DNA of 64,000 nt from Acetobacter vaccinii (GTDB taxonomy: Bacteria; Pseudomonadota; Alphaproteobacteria; Acetobacterales; Acetobacteraceae): NCBI RefSeq assembly GCF_008365315.1, contig NZ_CP043506.1, positions 248,001 to 312,000 on the forward strand, in the 5' to 3' direction. The stretch's first letter is position 1. Every line of letters begins with the position of its first letter. Below are positions 52,980 to 63,610 of the stretch, in pieces. Under the pieces are notes generated by a model that worked only from the letters and a program-made list of their open reading frames with translations, was not told the origin of the DNA and ran no database searches. The position numbers and the translations under genes are program-made.

Positions 52980-55847
52980 TCAGCTTGCGCTTTTCAGACC
53001 AAGGGCTGCCTGCACCAGACCCGCCTGCTCGGCCGCATGGATGCGGGCCAGACCAGTGGCGGGGCTTGCCGCCGCAGCGCGCCCGACATAGCGCGGGCGA
53101 CCGGCCTTGTGCCCGGCCTTGAGCAGAGCATTCTCGATCCGGCGGTCCACAAAGTGCCACGCCCCGCCATTTTCCGTTTCCTCCTGGCACCAGATAATCT
53201 CGGCAGCAGGATAGCGCGCCAGCTCGGTGGCGAGAGCCTCTTCCGGGAAAGGATAGAGTTGCTCCAGACGCACGATGGCAACGTCCTTGAGGTCTTTTTC
53301 CCGCCGTTCGGCCAGCAGGTCGTAATAGACTTTGCCCGAGCACAGCACGACACGGCGGATTTTGGCATCCGCATCCAGCGCGTCAACTTCCGGCAGAACC
53401 GGGCTGAAACGCGTGCCGGGTCCGAACTCGGCCAGTGTGGACACTGCCAGCTTGTGCCGCAGCAGGGACTTGGGCTCCATCAGCACCAGCGGCTTGCGAT
53501 AGTCCAGCTTGAGCTGACGGCGCAGGGCATGGAAGTAGTTGGCCGGTGTGGTGATGTTGCAGACAAACATGTTGTTTTCTGCGCAGAGCTGCAAATAGCG
53601 CTCAAGCCGGGCGGAGGAATGTTCCGGCCCCTGCCCTTCGTACCCATGGGGCAGCAGCATGACCAGACCGGACATACGCAGCCACTTGGTTTCACCCGAG
53701 GCAATGAACTGGTCGATAATGACCTGTGCGCAGTTTGCGAAGTCACCAAACTGGGCTTCCCACAGCACCAGCGTCTGCGGATTGCGGACCGAGTAACCGT
53801 ATTCAAACCCCAGCACGCCGTATTCAGAAAGCAGGGAGTTCCAGACTTCAAGTTTTGCCTGTTCACCCTGGATCTGGTTCAGCGGTGTGCACTGGGTCTG
53901 GTTGACCTGATCGGTCCAGACCGCATGCCGCTGGCTAAAGGTGCCACGCTGGCAGTCTTCCCCCGACAAGCGCACCCGGTGGCCATCAAGCAGCAGTGCA
54001 CCAAAGCCCAGTGCCTCACCCGTTGCCCAGTCAAAGCCTTCGCCTGTTTCAAACATGGCGGCCTTTGCCTTGAGCTGGCGGGCAATTTTGCTGTTGAGGT
54101 TAAAGCCTTCGGGAACAGTGGTGATGGCGTCACCAATTTTACGCAGTGCATCCAGCGCCACACCGGTTTCCGGCACGGCCTGCACATTGGTCCCGCCGGA
54201 TGCCCGCAGGCCTTTCCAGTCACCTTCCAGCCAGTCGGCCTTGTTGACCTTGTAGGACTGGGCTGCCTTGTAGTCGTCTTCCAGACGGTTCTGGAAAGCA
54301 TCCCACAGTGCCTGCACCTCATCCTGAGTAGCCGCACCCACCTGTACAATGCGCTTGGCATACAGGGCGTGGGGGGTCTCGTGGCTGGCAATGGCCTTGT
54401 ACATCACCGGCTGGGTGAACACAGGCTCATCACTCTCATTATGCCCATGGCGGCGGTAGCAGACGATATCGAGCACGATGTCGTTGCCAAATGCCTGCCG
54501 GTAATCCGCTGCCAGACGGGAGACATAGACAACGGCTTCAGCGTCATCACCGTTCACATGCAGGATGGGGGCGTTGATCGACTTGGCAATATCCGTGCCA
54601 TAGACACCGGAATGGCCAAATTCCGGGTTGGTGGTAAAGCCAACCTGATTGTTGACCACCATGTGAATGGAGCCACCCGTGCGGTAGCCCGGCAGCCTGG
54701 ACATGGACAGTGTTTCGTACACCACGCCCTGCCCGGCAAAGGCTGCATCACCATGGATGACAATGGCCATGCTGGAGCGGCGGCTGTCCGTATCGCCACT
54801 GTCGTCCTGAATGGCGCGCACCTTGCCGCAGACCACCGGGTCCACTGCTTCCAGATGCGAAGGGTTGGGCTGGAGGGAGATATGCACATCATGCCCGCCC
54901 ACCTCGACATCGGTGGAAGAGCCAAGGTGATATTTAACGTCGCCCGAGCCTTCAACATTATCCGGCTTGAAAGAACCGCCTGCGAATTCATTAAAGATCG
55001 CGACATACGGCTTGCGGACAACGTTGACCAGCGTGTTCAGGCGGCCACGGTGGGCCATGCCAATGGCGACAGACGTTACGCCCTGCCCCGCCACCTGATC
55101 AATAATGGCATGAAGGGAGGGAATGGAAATTTCGCCCCCTTCCAACCCAAAGCGCTTGGCACCCACGTAGCGTTTTTGGCAGAAAGCCTCAAACCCTTCA
55201 GCTTCCGTCAGGTTGCGCAGAATGCTTTTGCGTTCTTCAACTGTGACAGCCTGTGTCCAGTTGTCACCTTCCAGCCGCTGGCGGAACCATTCGCGCTCCT
55301 CCTGCGTGGCCATGTGCATGTATTCTGCACCAATGCTGGCGCAATACACGGACCGCAGCGCCTGCACCACCTCTGCCACGCGGGCTGTTGTGCGGCCTTT
55401 CAGCAGTGGTTCCAGCAGAGTGCCGACAAAAACCTCGCGCTCAAGGCCCTTCTTGTCAAAACCATAGGTCGCGGGGTCAAGCTCGGGCAGAGCTGGTGCC
55501 ACTTTCAGGCCCAGCGGATCAAGCTGGGCTTCACGATGGCCATGTTCACGGTAGGCGCGGATCAGCCGGGCAATTGCAAGGCTGTCCTGCGCGGCAAGCC
55601 CACCGGCGGGGCCACCCTTGGCGGGAGGCGGAGCGTCCTCCCCCGTGATGTTGGACGGGCGGGGCGCCCATGAGGCCCCAACCGCATCCTTCAGCACTGC
55701 CGCTTCATCATCCCCCAGGGATTCGAACAGAATGTTGAAGGACGGATCGACGCTTTTCGGATCCTTCGCCCACTGGGCATACAGGTCTGCAAGGTAAGCA
55801 ATATTGGCACCGTTCAGAGCGGTAGCCAGCATATCCGAAACCGCCAT
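52980..55847 (-). CDS. odhA: 2-oxoglutarate dehydrogenase E1
   Basis: Thiamine-dependent decarboxylating subunit, 955 aa. The N-terminal segment LADLYAQWAKDPKSVDPSF binds E2. GMAHRGRLNTLVNVVRKP, HLGSSTDVE, IHGDAAFAGQGVVYETLSMS and DIVCYRRHGHNESDEP form the ThDP domain, and LPHGYEGQGPEHSSARLERYLQL the C-terminal domain. Full-length. Its presence points to a complete oxidative TCA step, which as I recall separates Acetobacter-like genera from Gluconobacter. Confidence 0.98.
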   Translation of the reverse strand: MAVSDMLATALNGANIAYLADLYAQWAKDPKSVDPSFNILFESLGDDEAAVLKDAVGASWAPRPSNITGEDAPPPAKGGPAGGLAAQDSLAIARLIRAYREHGHREAQLDPLGLKVAPALPELDPATYGFDKKGLEREVFVGTLLEPLLKGRTTARVAEVVQALRSVYCASIGAEYMHMATQEEREWFRQRLEGDNWTQAVTVEERKSILRNLTEAEGFEAFCQKRYVGAKRFGLEGGEISIPSLHAIIDQVAGQGVTSVAIGMAHRGRLNTLVNVVRKPYVAIFNEFAGGSFKPDNVEGSGDVKYHLGSSTDVEVGGHDVHISLQPNPSHLEAVDPVVCGKVRAIQDDSGDTDSRRSSMAIVIHGDAAFAGQGVVYETLSMSRLPGYRTGGSIHMVVNNQVGFTTNPEFGHSGVYGTDIAKSINAPILHVNGDDAEAVVYVSRLAADYRQAFGNDIVLDIVCYRRHGHNESDEPVFTQPVMYKAIASHETPHALYAKRIVQVGAATQDEVQALWDAFQNRLEDDYKAAQSYKVNKADWLEGDWKGLRASGGTNVQAVPETGVALDALRKIGDAITTVPEGFNLNSKIARQLKAKAAMFETGEGFDWATGEALGFGALLLDGHRVRLSGEDCQRGTFSQRHAVWTDQVNQTQCTPLNQIQGEQAKLEVWNSLLSEYGVLGFEYGYSVRNPQTLVLWEAQFGDFANCAQVIIDQFIASGETKWLRMSGLVMLLPHGYEGQGPEHSSARLERYLQLCAENNMFVCNITTPANYFHALRRQLKLDYRKPLVLMEPKSLLRHKLAVSTLAEFGPGTRFSPVLPEVDALDADAKIRRVVLCSGKVYYDLLAERREKDLKDVAIVRLEQLYPFPEEALATELARYPAAEIIWCQEETENGGAWHFVDRRIENALLKAGHKAGRPRYVGRAAAASPATGLARIHAAEQAGLVQAALGLKSAS

Positions 55848-55934
55848 TTCACATTCCTCCCTGCCGTGGGGACAGCATGCACTGCTGGCCTACCAGCGTG
55901 ACATACCCAGACGTAAGCCGATCCATCTTTCTTT

Positions 55935-55958
55935 CACTGCGCGCCATAGCGCGCAGTG
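55935..55958 (-). promoter_or_regulatory. Perfect 10-bp hairpin in the odhA upstream region
   Basis: CACTGCGCGC (55935-55944) and GCGCGCAGTG (55949-55958) pair across CATA. It sits 88 bp before the odhA start and after the zapE stop. No T tract follows on either strand, so it could be a leader structure or an intrinsic terminator lacking the usual tail. Confidence 0.45.
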
Positions 55959-56049
55959 CCCTCTGAATTCCGTTGCCAGGAGCAGGTCTCCCGGCTGTTG
56001 CTTTCAAAGAGCTAGACCGCCCCTGTGGCGGGAACAAGGTCAGGCGATG

Positions 56050-57270
56050 TCACGCTCTAGAGAGGCTATGGGCCGCCTGTGCTGCCTGCGCCCCGTGTTC
56101 GAGCCAGCTCTCACTTCCCATCTCAGCGAGACGTGAGGCCGTACGGGCAAAAGCGTCCGATCCTTCACCCTGTGTAAACAGCGTGTCAGGCGGGGCTTCG
56201 GCTGAGGCAAACAGCAGATTTCCGTTGTCGTACAGCGCATCAATCATCGTAATGAAGCGGCGGGCCAGATTGGCTTCGTCCTGGCCCATGCACGGGATTC
56301 CTTCAATCAGAACCACGGGAAAACGCCGTGCCAGAGCCAGATAGTCGTTAGGGCCAAGCGGCTTGCCACACAAAGAATTGAAATCAAACCGGCAGACCGG
56401 CCCTGCGGCCATATCCACCTCCAGACTGCGGCCGCTGAACTCCAGCACCACGGGGGCTGCTTTTTCACCATTGGCATAGCGGGCGAAGATTTCGTCCAGC
56501 CTGCTGCGGGCTGTGGTGTCAGCGGGCACCAGCCATGTTTCATTGTCCTGCTGGCGTCCACGCCGGTAGTCACGCGGCGAATCCAGTTCGATCGTATCAA
56601 GCTCCCGCCGGATAATGGCAATAAAGGGCTTGAACGCATCCGCCCCCGGACGGTTCTGGAACAGTTGCGACGGTTCGGTGTTGGATGTGGCCACAATAAC
56701 CACCCCGCGGGCGAACAGCGCCTCAAACAGGCGGCCCAGGATCATGGCGTCGGCAATGTCGTTGACCTGGAACTCATCAAAACACAGCAGCACAGCGCGG
56801 GCGGCTATGGCGTCGGCCAGTGGCGGGATCGGGTCTGCCATGCCGGGGTTAGCCCGTTTGAGATCATGCAGTTTCTGATGCACGTCCTGCATGAAGTGCA
56901 AAAAGTGCAGCCGCTCCTTCTGCCTGATCGGGGCACAGCCATAAAACAGGTCCATGACCATAGTCTTGCCGCGCCCGACACGCCCGACAATATAAAGCCC
57001 ACGCGGACGAGGGACCGAAGCTTCGGTCGTCTGGGGGCGCAGACGGCGCACCAGCCCGGACAGCAGCCCTCGGCCGCCAGCCTCCTTGACCGGGGTGGGT
57101 GTCCGGTCTGGCATGGCCGCCAGTTCATGCCACAGCTTGTCCAGACGCTCGACCACACGTTTCTGGTCTGCATCACCATTAAGGTCACCTGCTGCAATAC
57201 GCTGCTGGTAAACCGCCAGAGGGCCTTGCCGTGTTGCGGCCTGTGGCCCGGTTTTATCCGTATATGTCAT
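56050..57270 (-). CDS. zapE: AFG1-like cell division ATPase ZapE
   Basis: AAA-type ATPase of the AFG1/ZapE family, linked to Z-ring function in oxygen-limited cells and to membrane protein turnover. Walker A GRVGRGKTMVMDLFY near residue 105, then LHFLHFMQDVHQKLH, Walker B LCFDEFQVNDIADAMIL, and RGVVIVATSNTEPSQLF. About 406 aa from ATG 57270; ATG at 57306 would add 12 residues. It is upstream of odhA on the same strand but 202 bp away. Confidence 0.94.
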   Translation of the reverse strand: MTYTDKTGPQAATRQGPLAVYQQRIAAGDLNGDADQKRVVERLDKLWHELAAMPDRTPTPVKEAGGRGLLSGLVRRLRPQTTEASVPRPRGLYIVGRVGRGKTMVMDLFYGCAPIRQKERLHFLHFMQDVHQKLHDLKRANPGMADPIPPLADAIAARAVLLCFDEFQVNDIADAMILGRLFEALFARGVVIVATSNTEPSQLFQNRPGADAFKPFIAIIRRELDTIELDSPRDYRRGRQQDNETWLVPADTTARSRLDEIFARYANGEKAAPVVLEFSGRSLEVDMAAGPVCRFDFNSLCGKPLGPNDYLALARRFPVVLIEGIPCMGQDEANLARRFITMIDALYDNGNLLFASAEAPPDTLFTQGEGSDAFARTASRLAEMGSESWLEHGAQAAQAAHSLSRA

Positions 57271-57399
57271 ATCTGCCCGATACCGGCTGCCTACTGCTTT
57301 TCGCAAGCATCGTAACCTCTCCTAACCGTGTCGTGACAGGCCGCCACATCCATGGTGCTGTTCGTATTGTTACTTTCACATTTAATGAAAGCCTAGATC

Positions 57400-57738
57400 A
57401 TGACCGACTGGAATGCGTATCGCGCCAATTTACAAAAAAACGTGAAAACCTTTGTCAGCCTTTCTCCCAACACGCTGACCGGCCTTCAAACACTGGAAAC
57501 GCCACTGCCGGAGAAAAAGCACCTGGATGACAAAACACGCGAGCTGATTGCCCTTGCCGTTGCTGTCACCACCCGGTGCGATGGCTGCATTGCCGTGCAC
57601 AGTGCCGCCGCCAAACAGGCAGGTGCCAACAAGGAAGAAATTGCCGAAGCCCTGGGCGTTGCCGTAGCACTCAATGCCGGGGCCGCTCTGGTCTATTCCA
57701 GCCGTGTCATGGAAGCCTTTGAAAGCGCACAGGACTGA
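57400..57738 (+). CDS. Carboxymuconolactone decarboxylase/AhpD-family protein
   Basis: 112 aa, all-helical AhpD-like fold. LDDKTRELIALAVAVTTRCDGCIAVHSAAAKQAGA contains the CxxC...H motif (CDGCIAVH) of the thiol-disulfide or peroxidase-linked members, and EIAEALGVAVALNAGAALVY follows. A probable role is antioxidant defence, but true substrate and partner are unknown. It is divergent from zapE. Confidence 0.9.
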   Translation: MTDWNAYRANLQKNVKTFVSLSPNTLTGLQTLETPLPEKKHLDDKTRELIALAVAVTTRCDGCIAVHSAAAKQAGANKEEIAEALGVAVALNAGAALVYSSRVMEAFESAQD

Positions 57739-57767
57739 CCACCCCGACAGGTCGCGCCATGCATGCA

Positions 57768-59942
57768 CTATTCCGCTGCCGCCAGAGGTAGCAGCGGGGT
57801 AGCGTGGCCTCCGGGCCGTAGCACCCATAAACGCGACCGCCGCGCCTGACGGACAGCAGGCACAGACCCACCCAGATAAACCGCCTCGGCCCCATGCCAC
57901 CAGGCGCTGTGCCGGTCCAGGCGCAGGGGCAGCCTCCGGCAGAGTGGCCCCAGCCCTACGGTTGCGACAACGCCATCCGCCCCGGCACAGAGGTCGCTCA
58001 CCCCCTCCCCTCCGGTGCGGGCTATCAGCACAATGGCTTTGTCATGCCGGAACAGCAGACACACATCTGGGGGGCCATCTTCCGCACAGGTCATATCGTC
58101 CTCAGGCGTTTCAAACGGCTGAGTCGCGTCCACCCGCCTGACGGGCAGGCCAAGCGCCTGTGCCCATGCGGCCTCGACCAGAAAACTGTCCCGCGCCTGC
58201 CCGATAACATAGAGCGCCTGCGCACCGCGCACGCCTACAAGCCCGCCGTCCGGCCCCAGCAGAATATCAGGCCGCGCCACAGACCAGGGGGACAACACCC
58301 CCACAGCCATGGCAGCAACCCCCATCAGCCGCCACAGGCCCGACCACAGGCACAGCCAGCACAATCCGAGCAGGCAAAGCACCAAGCCCCAGCCCGGCAT
58401 AACAGGCACCGGCACAATGGCCCCCGGCAAGCAGGCCACCCCATGCGCCAACACAATGATGATGCGGATACCAAGCCCCATGACAAACAGGCAGCCCCCG
58501 GCCAGATGCCACGGCATAAGGCACAGGGCGGCAAGCCCGGCAGGCATGACCAGCACGGCCATCAACGGCACCGCAATCAGATTGGCCAGAATGAAATAAG
58601 GCTCGATCACACCAAAATGCGCCATGCCAACCGGCAGCGTTGCCAACCCGGCCAGCAGGCTGACACCCGCCAGCCCGGCTACATGCTGCACCAGCCAGCC
58701 TACAAACCCCGGCGTGCGTGCCCGCCAGTCCAGCAAGGGCCGATGCAGGATGTCATACCCCGCCACCAACGCCATGACCGCCGCCATGGACATCTGAAAC
58801 GCAACACCCACCACAGCCTGAGGGGACAGCACCAGCAGCACGCAGGCCGCCAGCGCCAGCCCCCGCATGGAGACACCACGCCGCCCGGCAACAAGTGCCA
58901 GCACCACAAGGCCCGCCATCAGCCAGCCACGTTGTGCGGGCAGATGTGCACCAGTCAACAGCACATAAAAGCCACCCGCAGCCAGAGCCACAATCGCGGC
59001 CAGCACCTTGCAGGGCCAGTAAAGGGCTGCATAGGGCCATGCAACCAACAGCCGCCGCACCACCCCCATGACAACCAGCATAACCAGCCCTAGGTGCAAC
59101 CCCGCCACAGCCAGCAGGTGAGCCAGACCAGAAGCAGCAAAGTCCGCCCGCACACTGGCGGGCAGGCTTTCACCCCGGCCTGCCAGCAGGATGGATGCCA
59201 CAGCACCCACCGGACCGGGCAATGCTGCCTGCACCTGGGTATCCACCCCCGCACGCAGGTTGGTAAACCATGCAGCCATGCTCGCCAGACCCTGCATGCC
59301 CCCCGGCCTGACCTGTACCGCCGCTAGCGCCTGCCCTGTGCCCGCATGCCCATCAAACCAGGCGTCAAACTGCCTGTCCCGCCCACCGGGCAGTGCAGGA
59401 AATGGCGGGGGGCGCAGAATGGCCCGGACTTTCAACCGGTCTCCCGCCGCAATGGGTGCCTCGTCTCCTCTCTGGAGCCTGACCGTAATCAGGCGGCGCA
59501 AGGGTGGCAGGTCGTCTGTCAGATAATCCTCAAATCTGACATCGGCCAATTCCACCCTGCGGGCGAGAAGACGCCCGCCGGACACCGGCTGCGCGGGCAG
59601 TACGCTCCGCACCAGTCCCGACAGCACAACAGCACGGGCTGGCAGTTCGGGCATGGGTGGCTGCCTGTGCAGGGCCGCAAAGGCCAAGGCGGCCCCCAGT
59701 GCTACCGCCAGACAGCCGCCCCCGATCACTCTGGCCAGCAACCAGCCCCAGCCTATGGCCAGCACCACCACCCCGGCGCACGCGCTGCCCAGCAGCATGC
59801 CCAGGCAGGTCCACCATTCTGGCTCCCACGGAAGGGCAAAAAACGCGGCCGCCCCCAGTGCCACGCCAACAGGCACCCACACGACAAGCCGCCGCTGCCG
59901 TAACAGGAGCTGATGCTCGACAGCATGGATCATCCCGCGCAT
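57768..59942 (-). CDS. ComEC/Rec2 competence channel protein
   Basis: About 724 aa, many membrane helices. An N-terminal DUF4131 region is followed by the competence domain (LLAGRGESLPASVRADFAASGLAHLLAVAGLHLGL is diagnostic, residues about 250-285) and helices to residue 600. The C-terminal 120 residues do not contain the HxHxDH metal site of the metallo-beta-lactamase domain. This shortened form is common in Alphaproteobacteria. It forms the inner-membrane DNA channel in transformation, if expressed. ATGs at 59942 and 59933 are both possible; diverges from gltX. Confidence 0.88.
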   Translation of the reverse strand: MRGMIHAVEHQLLLRQRRLVVWVPVGVALGAAAFFALPWEPEWWTCLGMLLGSACAGVVVLAIGWGWLLARVIGGGCLAVALGAALAFAALHRQPPMPELPARAVVLSGLVRSVLPAQPVSGGRLLARRVELADVRFEDYLTDDLPPLRRLITVRLQRGDEAPIAAGDRLKVRAILRPPPFPALPGGRDRQFDAWFDGHAGTGQALAAVQVRPGGMQGLASMAAWFTNLRAGVDTQVQAALPGPVGAVASILLAGRGESLPASVRADFAASGLAHLLAVAGLHLGLVMLVVMGVVRRLLVAWPYAALYWPCKVLAAIVALAAGGFYVLLTGAHLPAQRGWLMAGLVVLALVAGRRGVSMRGLALAACVLLVLSPQAVVGVAFQMSMAAVMALVAGYDILHRPLLDWRARTPGFVGWLVQHVAGLAGVSLLAGLATLPVGMAHFGVIEPYFILANLIAVPLMAVLVMPAGLAALCLMPWHLAGGCLFVMGLGIRIIIVLAHGVACLPGAIVPVPVMPGWGLVLCLLGLCWLCLWSGLWRLMGVAAMAVGVLSPWSVARPDILLGPDGGLVGVRGAQALYVIGQARDSFLVEAAWAQALGLPVRRVDATQPFETPEDDMTCAEDGPPDVCLLFRHDKAIVLIARTGGEGVSDLCAGADGVVATVGLGPLCRRLPLRLDRHSAWWHGAEAVYLGGSVPAVRQARRSRLWVLRPGGHATPLLPLAAAE

Positions 59943-59980
59943 ATGGTTCCACGCGCCCGCGCGTGATAAGGAGAGACCCC

Positions 59981-61384
59981 ATGACCATCCGCACACGTTT
60001 TGCTCCGAGTCCGACAGGCCTGCTGCATATTGGCAACGCCCGCGCAGCCCTGTTCAACTTCCTCTTTGCCCGTCACCATGGCGGCAAATTCCTCCTTCGC
60101 ATCGAGGATACCGACCGCGAACGCTCCACCCAACAGGCCGTCGATGTTATTTTCGCGGGGTTGGAGTGGATGGGCATCACGCCCGACGAAGCTCCGGTCT
60201 TCCAGTCCTCGCGCGAGGCGCGGCACCGCGAAGTCGCCCTTGAACTGCTGGAAAAAGGTCTGGCCTACAAGTGCTTCTGCACGCCAGAGGAACTCAAGGA
60301 GATGCGCGAGGACGCCGTTAAAAACGGCAAGCCCCCGCGTTACAATGGCCTGTGGCGCGACCGCGACCCGGCCGAAGCCCCGCCCGGCGCGCCCTATGCG
60401 GTCCGTATCAAAGCCCCGCGTGAGGGTGAAACCACCATTACCGATCTGGTGCAGGGCGAAGTCCGCGTGGCCAATGCCGAACTGGATGACATGATCATCC
60501 TGCGCTCGGACGGCACCCCCACCTACCAGCACGCCGTGGTGGTGGACGACCACGACATGGCCATCACCCACGTCCTGCGTGGTGACGACCACCTGACCAA
60601 CACCTTCCGCCAGGCCATGATCTACCGGGCCATGGGCTGGGACCTGCCCCGCTTTGGCCACCTGCCCCTGATCCACGGCCCCGACGGTGCCAAGCTGTCC
60701 AAGCGCCACGGCGCGCAGTCCGTGGTGGAATTCCGCGACATGGGCTACCTGCCCGAGGCCCTGTGCAACTACCTGCTGCGCCTTGGCTGGGGCCATGGGG
60801 ATGCCGAAATCCTGTCGCGGGAAGAGCAGATCAAGCTGTTCGACATCGACGGGGTGGGCCGTGCGGCATCGCGCATGGATTACGCCAAGCTTGAGCACAT
60901 CAACGCCGTATGGTTGCGTCAGGCAGACGATGAACGCCTGACCGATGACGTGATGGAACGGCTTAAAAGTGTCGAAGGTGTGCGTGTGGATGAGACCACC
61001 CGTGCCCGCGTGCTGGCCCTTATGCCTGGGCTGAAGGACCGTGCCCGCACCTTGGTGGAACTGGCTGAAAACGCCGCCTTCCTTGGCCGCAACGTGCCCC
61101 TGCCGCTGAACCAGAAGGCCGAAAAACTGCTCACGCCCGAAGCCCGCGCCATGCTGGTGGAACTGGCGCGTGATCTGGCAGCCATCTCCCCCTTCACGCC
61201 GGAAAGCATCGACGCAGCCCTGCGCCGCTTTGCCGAAAACGGAGGCTACAAGCTGGGCCAGGTGGCACAGCCTGTCCGTGCAGCGGTTACCGGCTCCAAC
61301 TCCTCCCCCGGCATCGACGCCACGCTGTTCGCGCTGGGGCGGGACGAAACCCTGGCCCGCCTGGGGGCTGCCCTGCATGGCTAG
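59981..61384 (+). CDS. gltX: Glutamyl-tRNA synthetase
   Basis: Class I enzyme, 467 aa. [20 protein letters not shown] carries the HIGH motif, [10 protein letters not shown] the acidic loop, and [14 protein letters not shown] the KMSKS motif near residue 238. AAGGAGAGA lies 4 bases before ATG 59981. A longer in-frame extension upstream would read antisense through comEC and is rejected. The last codons overlap pyrB by 8 bp. Confidence 0.97.
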   Translation: MTIRTRFAPSPTGLLHIGNARAALFNFLFARHHGGKFLLRIEDTDRERSTQQAVDVIFAGLEWMGITPDEAPVFQSSREARHREVALELLEKGLAYKCFCTPEELKEMREDAVKNGKPPRYNGLWRDRDPAEAPPGAPYAVRIKAPREGETTITDLVQGEVRVANAELDDMIILRSDGTPTYQHAVVVDDHDMAITHVLRGDDHLTNTFRQAMIYRAMGWDLPRFGHLPLIHGPDGAKLSKRHGAQSVVEFRDMGYLPEALCNYLLRLGWGHGDAEILSREEQIKLFDIDGVGRAASRMDYAKLEHINAVWLRQADDERLTDDVMERLKSVEGVRVDETTRARVLALMPGLKDRARTLVELAENAAFLGRNVPLPLNQKAEKLLTPEARAMLVELARDLAAISPFTPESIDAALRRFAENGGYKLGQVAQPVRAAVTGSNSSPGIDATLFALGRDETLARLGAALHG

Positions 61385-62318
61385 CCAGCCCGGCCGCCCC
61401 TTCCGGCACCTGCTGGGGCTGGAGGGCATGACCCCGGACCAGATTGAGCCCCTGCTCGATCTGGCCGAAAGCTATGCGTTGCTCAACCGATCGCGCAAGG
61501 TCCCGCGCGACGTGCTGCGCGGGCGCACGCTGATCAACCTCTTCTTTGAGGACAGCACACGCACGCGCACGTCCTTCGAACTGGCAGGCAAGCGGCTGGG
61601 GGCGGATGTGATCAACATGTCGGTCGCCCAATCCTCGGTCAACAAGGGGGAAACCCTGCTGGACACGGCCGCGACCCTCAACGCCATGCGGACCGACCTG
61701 CTGGTTGTCCGCCATGCCCAGTCCGGTGCGCCAGCCCTGCTGGCCCGCAAGGTCGAGGCCTCGGTCGTCAACGCCGGGGACGGCCTGCACGAACACCCGA
61801 CCCAGGCCCTGCTGGACGCGCTGACCATCCGCCGCCACCTGGGCACGCTGGGCGGGCTGACGGTGGCAATCTGCGGGGATGTCGCACATTCCCGCGTGGC
61901 GCGCTCCAACATCCACCTGCTGACCACCATGGGCAGCAGCGTGCGTCTGGTCGGCCCCCCGACACTGGTCCCCAGCGGGCTGGGAGAGCTGGGCGTGGAC
62001 ATCCACCACCGGATGGAAGACGGGCTGAAAGACGCCGACGTGGTCATGATGCTGCGCCTGCAGCGCGAGCGCATGTCCTCCGGCCTTGTGCCCAGTGCGC
62101 GTGAATATTTCCGCTTTTTCGGCCTAGATCGGCGGCGGCTGGAACTGGCCCGCAAGAACGCGCTGGTCATGCACCCCGGCCCCATGAACCGGGGCGTGGA
62201 AATTGAAAGCAGCATTGCCGACTCTGACCAGAGCGTTATCCAGGAACAGGTTGAAATGGGCGTGGCCGTACGCATGGCCGTGCTGGACCGCCTTACCCGC
62301 AGCAGGCACACGGCATGA
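61377..62318 (+). CDS. pyrB: Aspartate carbamoyltransferase catalytic subunit
   Basis: Second step of pyrimidine synthesis, 313 aa. [20 protein letters not shown] near residue 57 is the carbamoyl-phosphate loop, [14 protein letters not shown] and [13 protein letters not shown] follow. No pyrI regulatory gene is present. It overlaps both gltX (8 bp) and the downstream dihydroorotase-like gene (4 bp), so the enzyme is probably made with that protein, as in class A PyrB-PyrX complexes. Confidence 0.97.
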   Translation: MASQPGRPFRHLLGLEGMTPDQIEPLLDLAESYALLNRSRKVPRDVLRGRTLINLFFEDSTRTRTSFELAGKRLGADVINMSVAQSSVNKGETLLDTAATLNAMRTDLLVVRHAQSGAPALLARKVEASVVNAGDGLHEHPTQALLDALTIRRHLGTLGGLTVAICGDVAHSRVARSNIHLLTTMGSSVRLVGPPTLVPSGLGELGVDIHHRMEDGLKDADVVMMLRLQRERMSSGLVPSAREYFRFFGLDRRRLELARKNALVMHPGPMNRGVEIESSIADSDQSVIQEQVEMGVAVRMAVLDRLTRSRHTA

Positions 62319-63610
62319 CCACTCTCCTTTTTGACAACGTCCGCCTTGTGGACCCCCTTTCCGGCCTGGACCAGCCGGGGCGGCTGCTGGTGCGCGAAGG
62401 CCGCATTGCAGGCATAGACACACCCGCAGGTGAAAGCGTGCCCGAAGGGGCAACGGTTGTGAACGGCAACGGCGCAGTCCTCTGCCCCGGCCTTGTGGAC
62501 ATGCGTGTTGAAATTGGTGAGCCGGGCTACGAATACCGCGAGACCATTGCCTCTGCCGCACGCGCGGCCTCTGCCGGGGGCATTACCACCATTGCCGTGC
62601 TGCCCACCTGCAAACCTGCCATCGACAATCCCGCCCTTGTGCGCATGCTCCGTGCCAGAGGGGAGGAGACAGAGGCTGTCACCATCCTGCCTTACGGCGC
62701 GCTGACCAAAGGCTGCGAAGGCAAGGAACTGGCCGAAATCGGCCTGCTGCATGAAGCCGGAGCCGTCGCCTTTACCGATGGGGCCCGCGCCATTGACCCC
62801 GCCCGCCTGATGCGTCTGGCCCTGTCCTACGCCAGTGGTTTTGGGGCCATGGTCATCCAGCACCCGGAGGAACCCTCGCTCGCAGGCAGCGGCTGTGCCA
62901 CGTCCAGCGCATTGGCTACCCGGCTTGGTCTGCCTGGTATTCCCGCTGCGGCAGAAGCCATCATGATCGCGCGTGATATCCGGCTGGCAGAGCTGACAGG
63001 CGGCAGACTGCACTTTGGCCATGTCTCAACGGGTGAAGGGATCAACCTCATCCGTGACGCCAAGGCCCGTGGTCTGGCTGTCACCTGCGACACCGCCCCC
63101 CCGTATTTTGACCTGAATGAAAATACGATCGGGGACTTCCGCACCTACGCCAAGTTCTCGCCCCCTCTGCGGAGTGAGGAAGACCGGCTGGCAGTCTGCG
63201 CCGCGCTGGCTGATGGTACAATCGACGCCATTGCCTCCGACCACCTCCCGCGTGATGCGGACGACAAGCGTCTGCCCTTTGCCCAGGCCGCCACTGGTGG
63301 CACAGGCATGGTCACGCTGCTGGGTGTGACACTGGCACGGGTGCATGACGGCACGCTGACCCTGCCGCAGGCCATAGCCCTGCTGACCCACCGCCCTGCC
63401 GCCCTGCTGGGTGTACGCGCGGGTGCTCTGGTCACGGGCGATGCTGCCGACCTGTGCCTGTTTGCCCCCGAGCAGAGCTGGCTGGTCCGGGCCGGGAACC
63501 TGCCAGGCCGTGCGCAAAACACCCCATTTGACCGCCGCCCGCTGGAAGGCCGGGTACTGGGCACATGGAAAGCAGGCCGCCAAGTCTACCAGTTGGATGC
63601 TCCGGCATGA
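62315..63610 (+). CDS. Dihydroorotase-like protein lacking metal ligands (PyrX type)
   Basis: 431 aa with the amidohydrolase fold of dihydroorotase, yet the HxH metal site is gone: the usual PGLVDMHVHLREPG reads [14 protein letters not shown] near residue 60. The third-ligand region, usually TPHHL, reads APPYFDL near residue 265. ALTKG keeps the Lys that would be carbamylated and HVSTGEG keeps a His. It is therefore probably catalytically inactive and assembles with PyrB as the PyrX/PyrC' scaffolds known from Pseudomonas. A true pyrC would have to be elsewhere. Overlaps pyrB and plsY by 4 bp each. Confidence 0.93.
   Translation: MTTLLFDNVRLVDPLSGLDQPGRLLVREGRIAGIDTPAGESVPEGATVVNGNGAVLCPGLVDMRVEIGEPGYEYRETIASAARAASAGGITTIAVLPTCKPAIDNPALVRMLRARGEETEAVTILPYGALTKGCEGKELAEIGLLHEAGAVAFTDGARAIDPARLMRLALSYASGFGAMVIQHPEEPSLAGSGCATSSALATRLGLPGIPAAAEAIMIARDIRLAELTGGRLHFGHVSTGEGINLIRDAKARGLAVTCDTAPPYFDLNENTIGDFRTYAKFSPPLRSEEDRLAVCAALADGTIDAIASDHLPRDADDKRLPFAQAATGGTGMVTLLGVTLARVHDGTLTLPQAIALLTHRPAALLGVRAGALVTGDAADLCLFAPEQSWLVRAGNLPGRAQNTPFDRRPLEGRVLGTWKAGRQVYQLDAPA

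Noticed and set aside
52488..55673. Plus-strand open frame of over 1000 codons
   Set aside because: It is fully antisense to odhB/odhA, whose protein matches are unambiguous; G+C-rich DNA keeps such antisense frames open.
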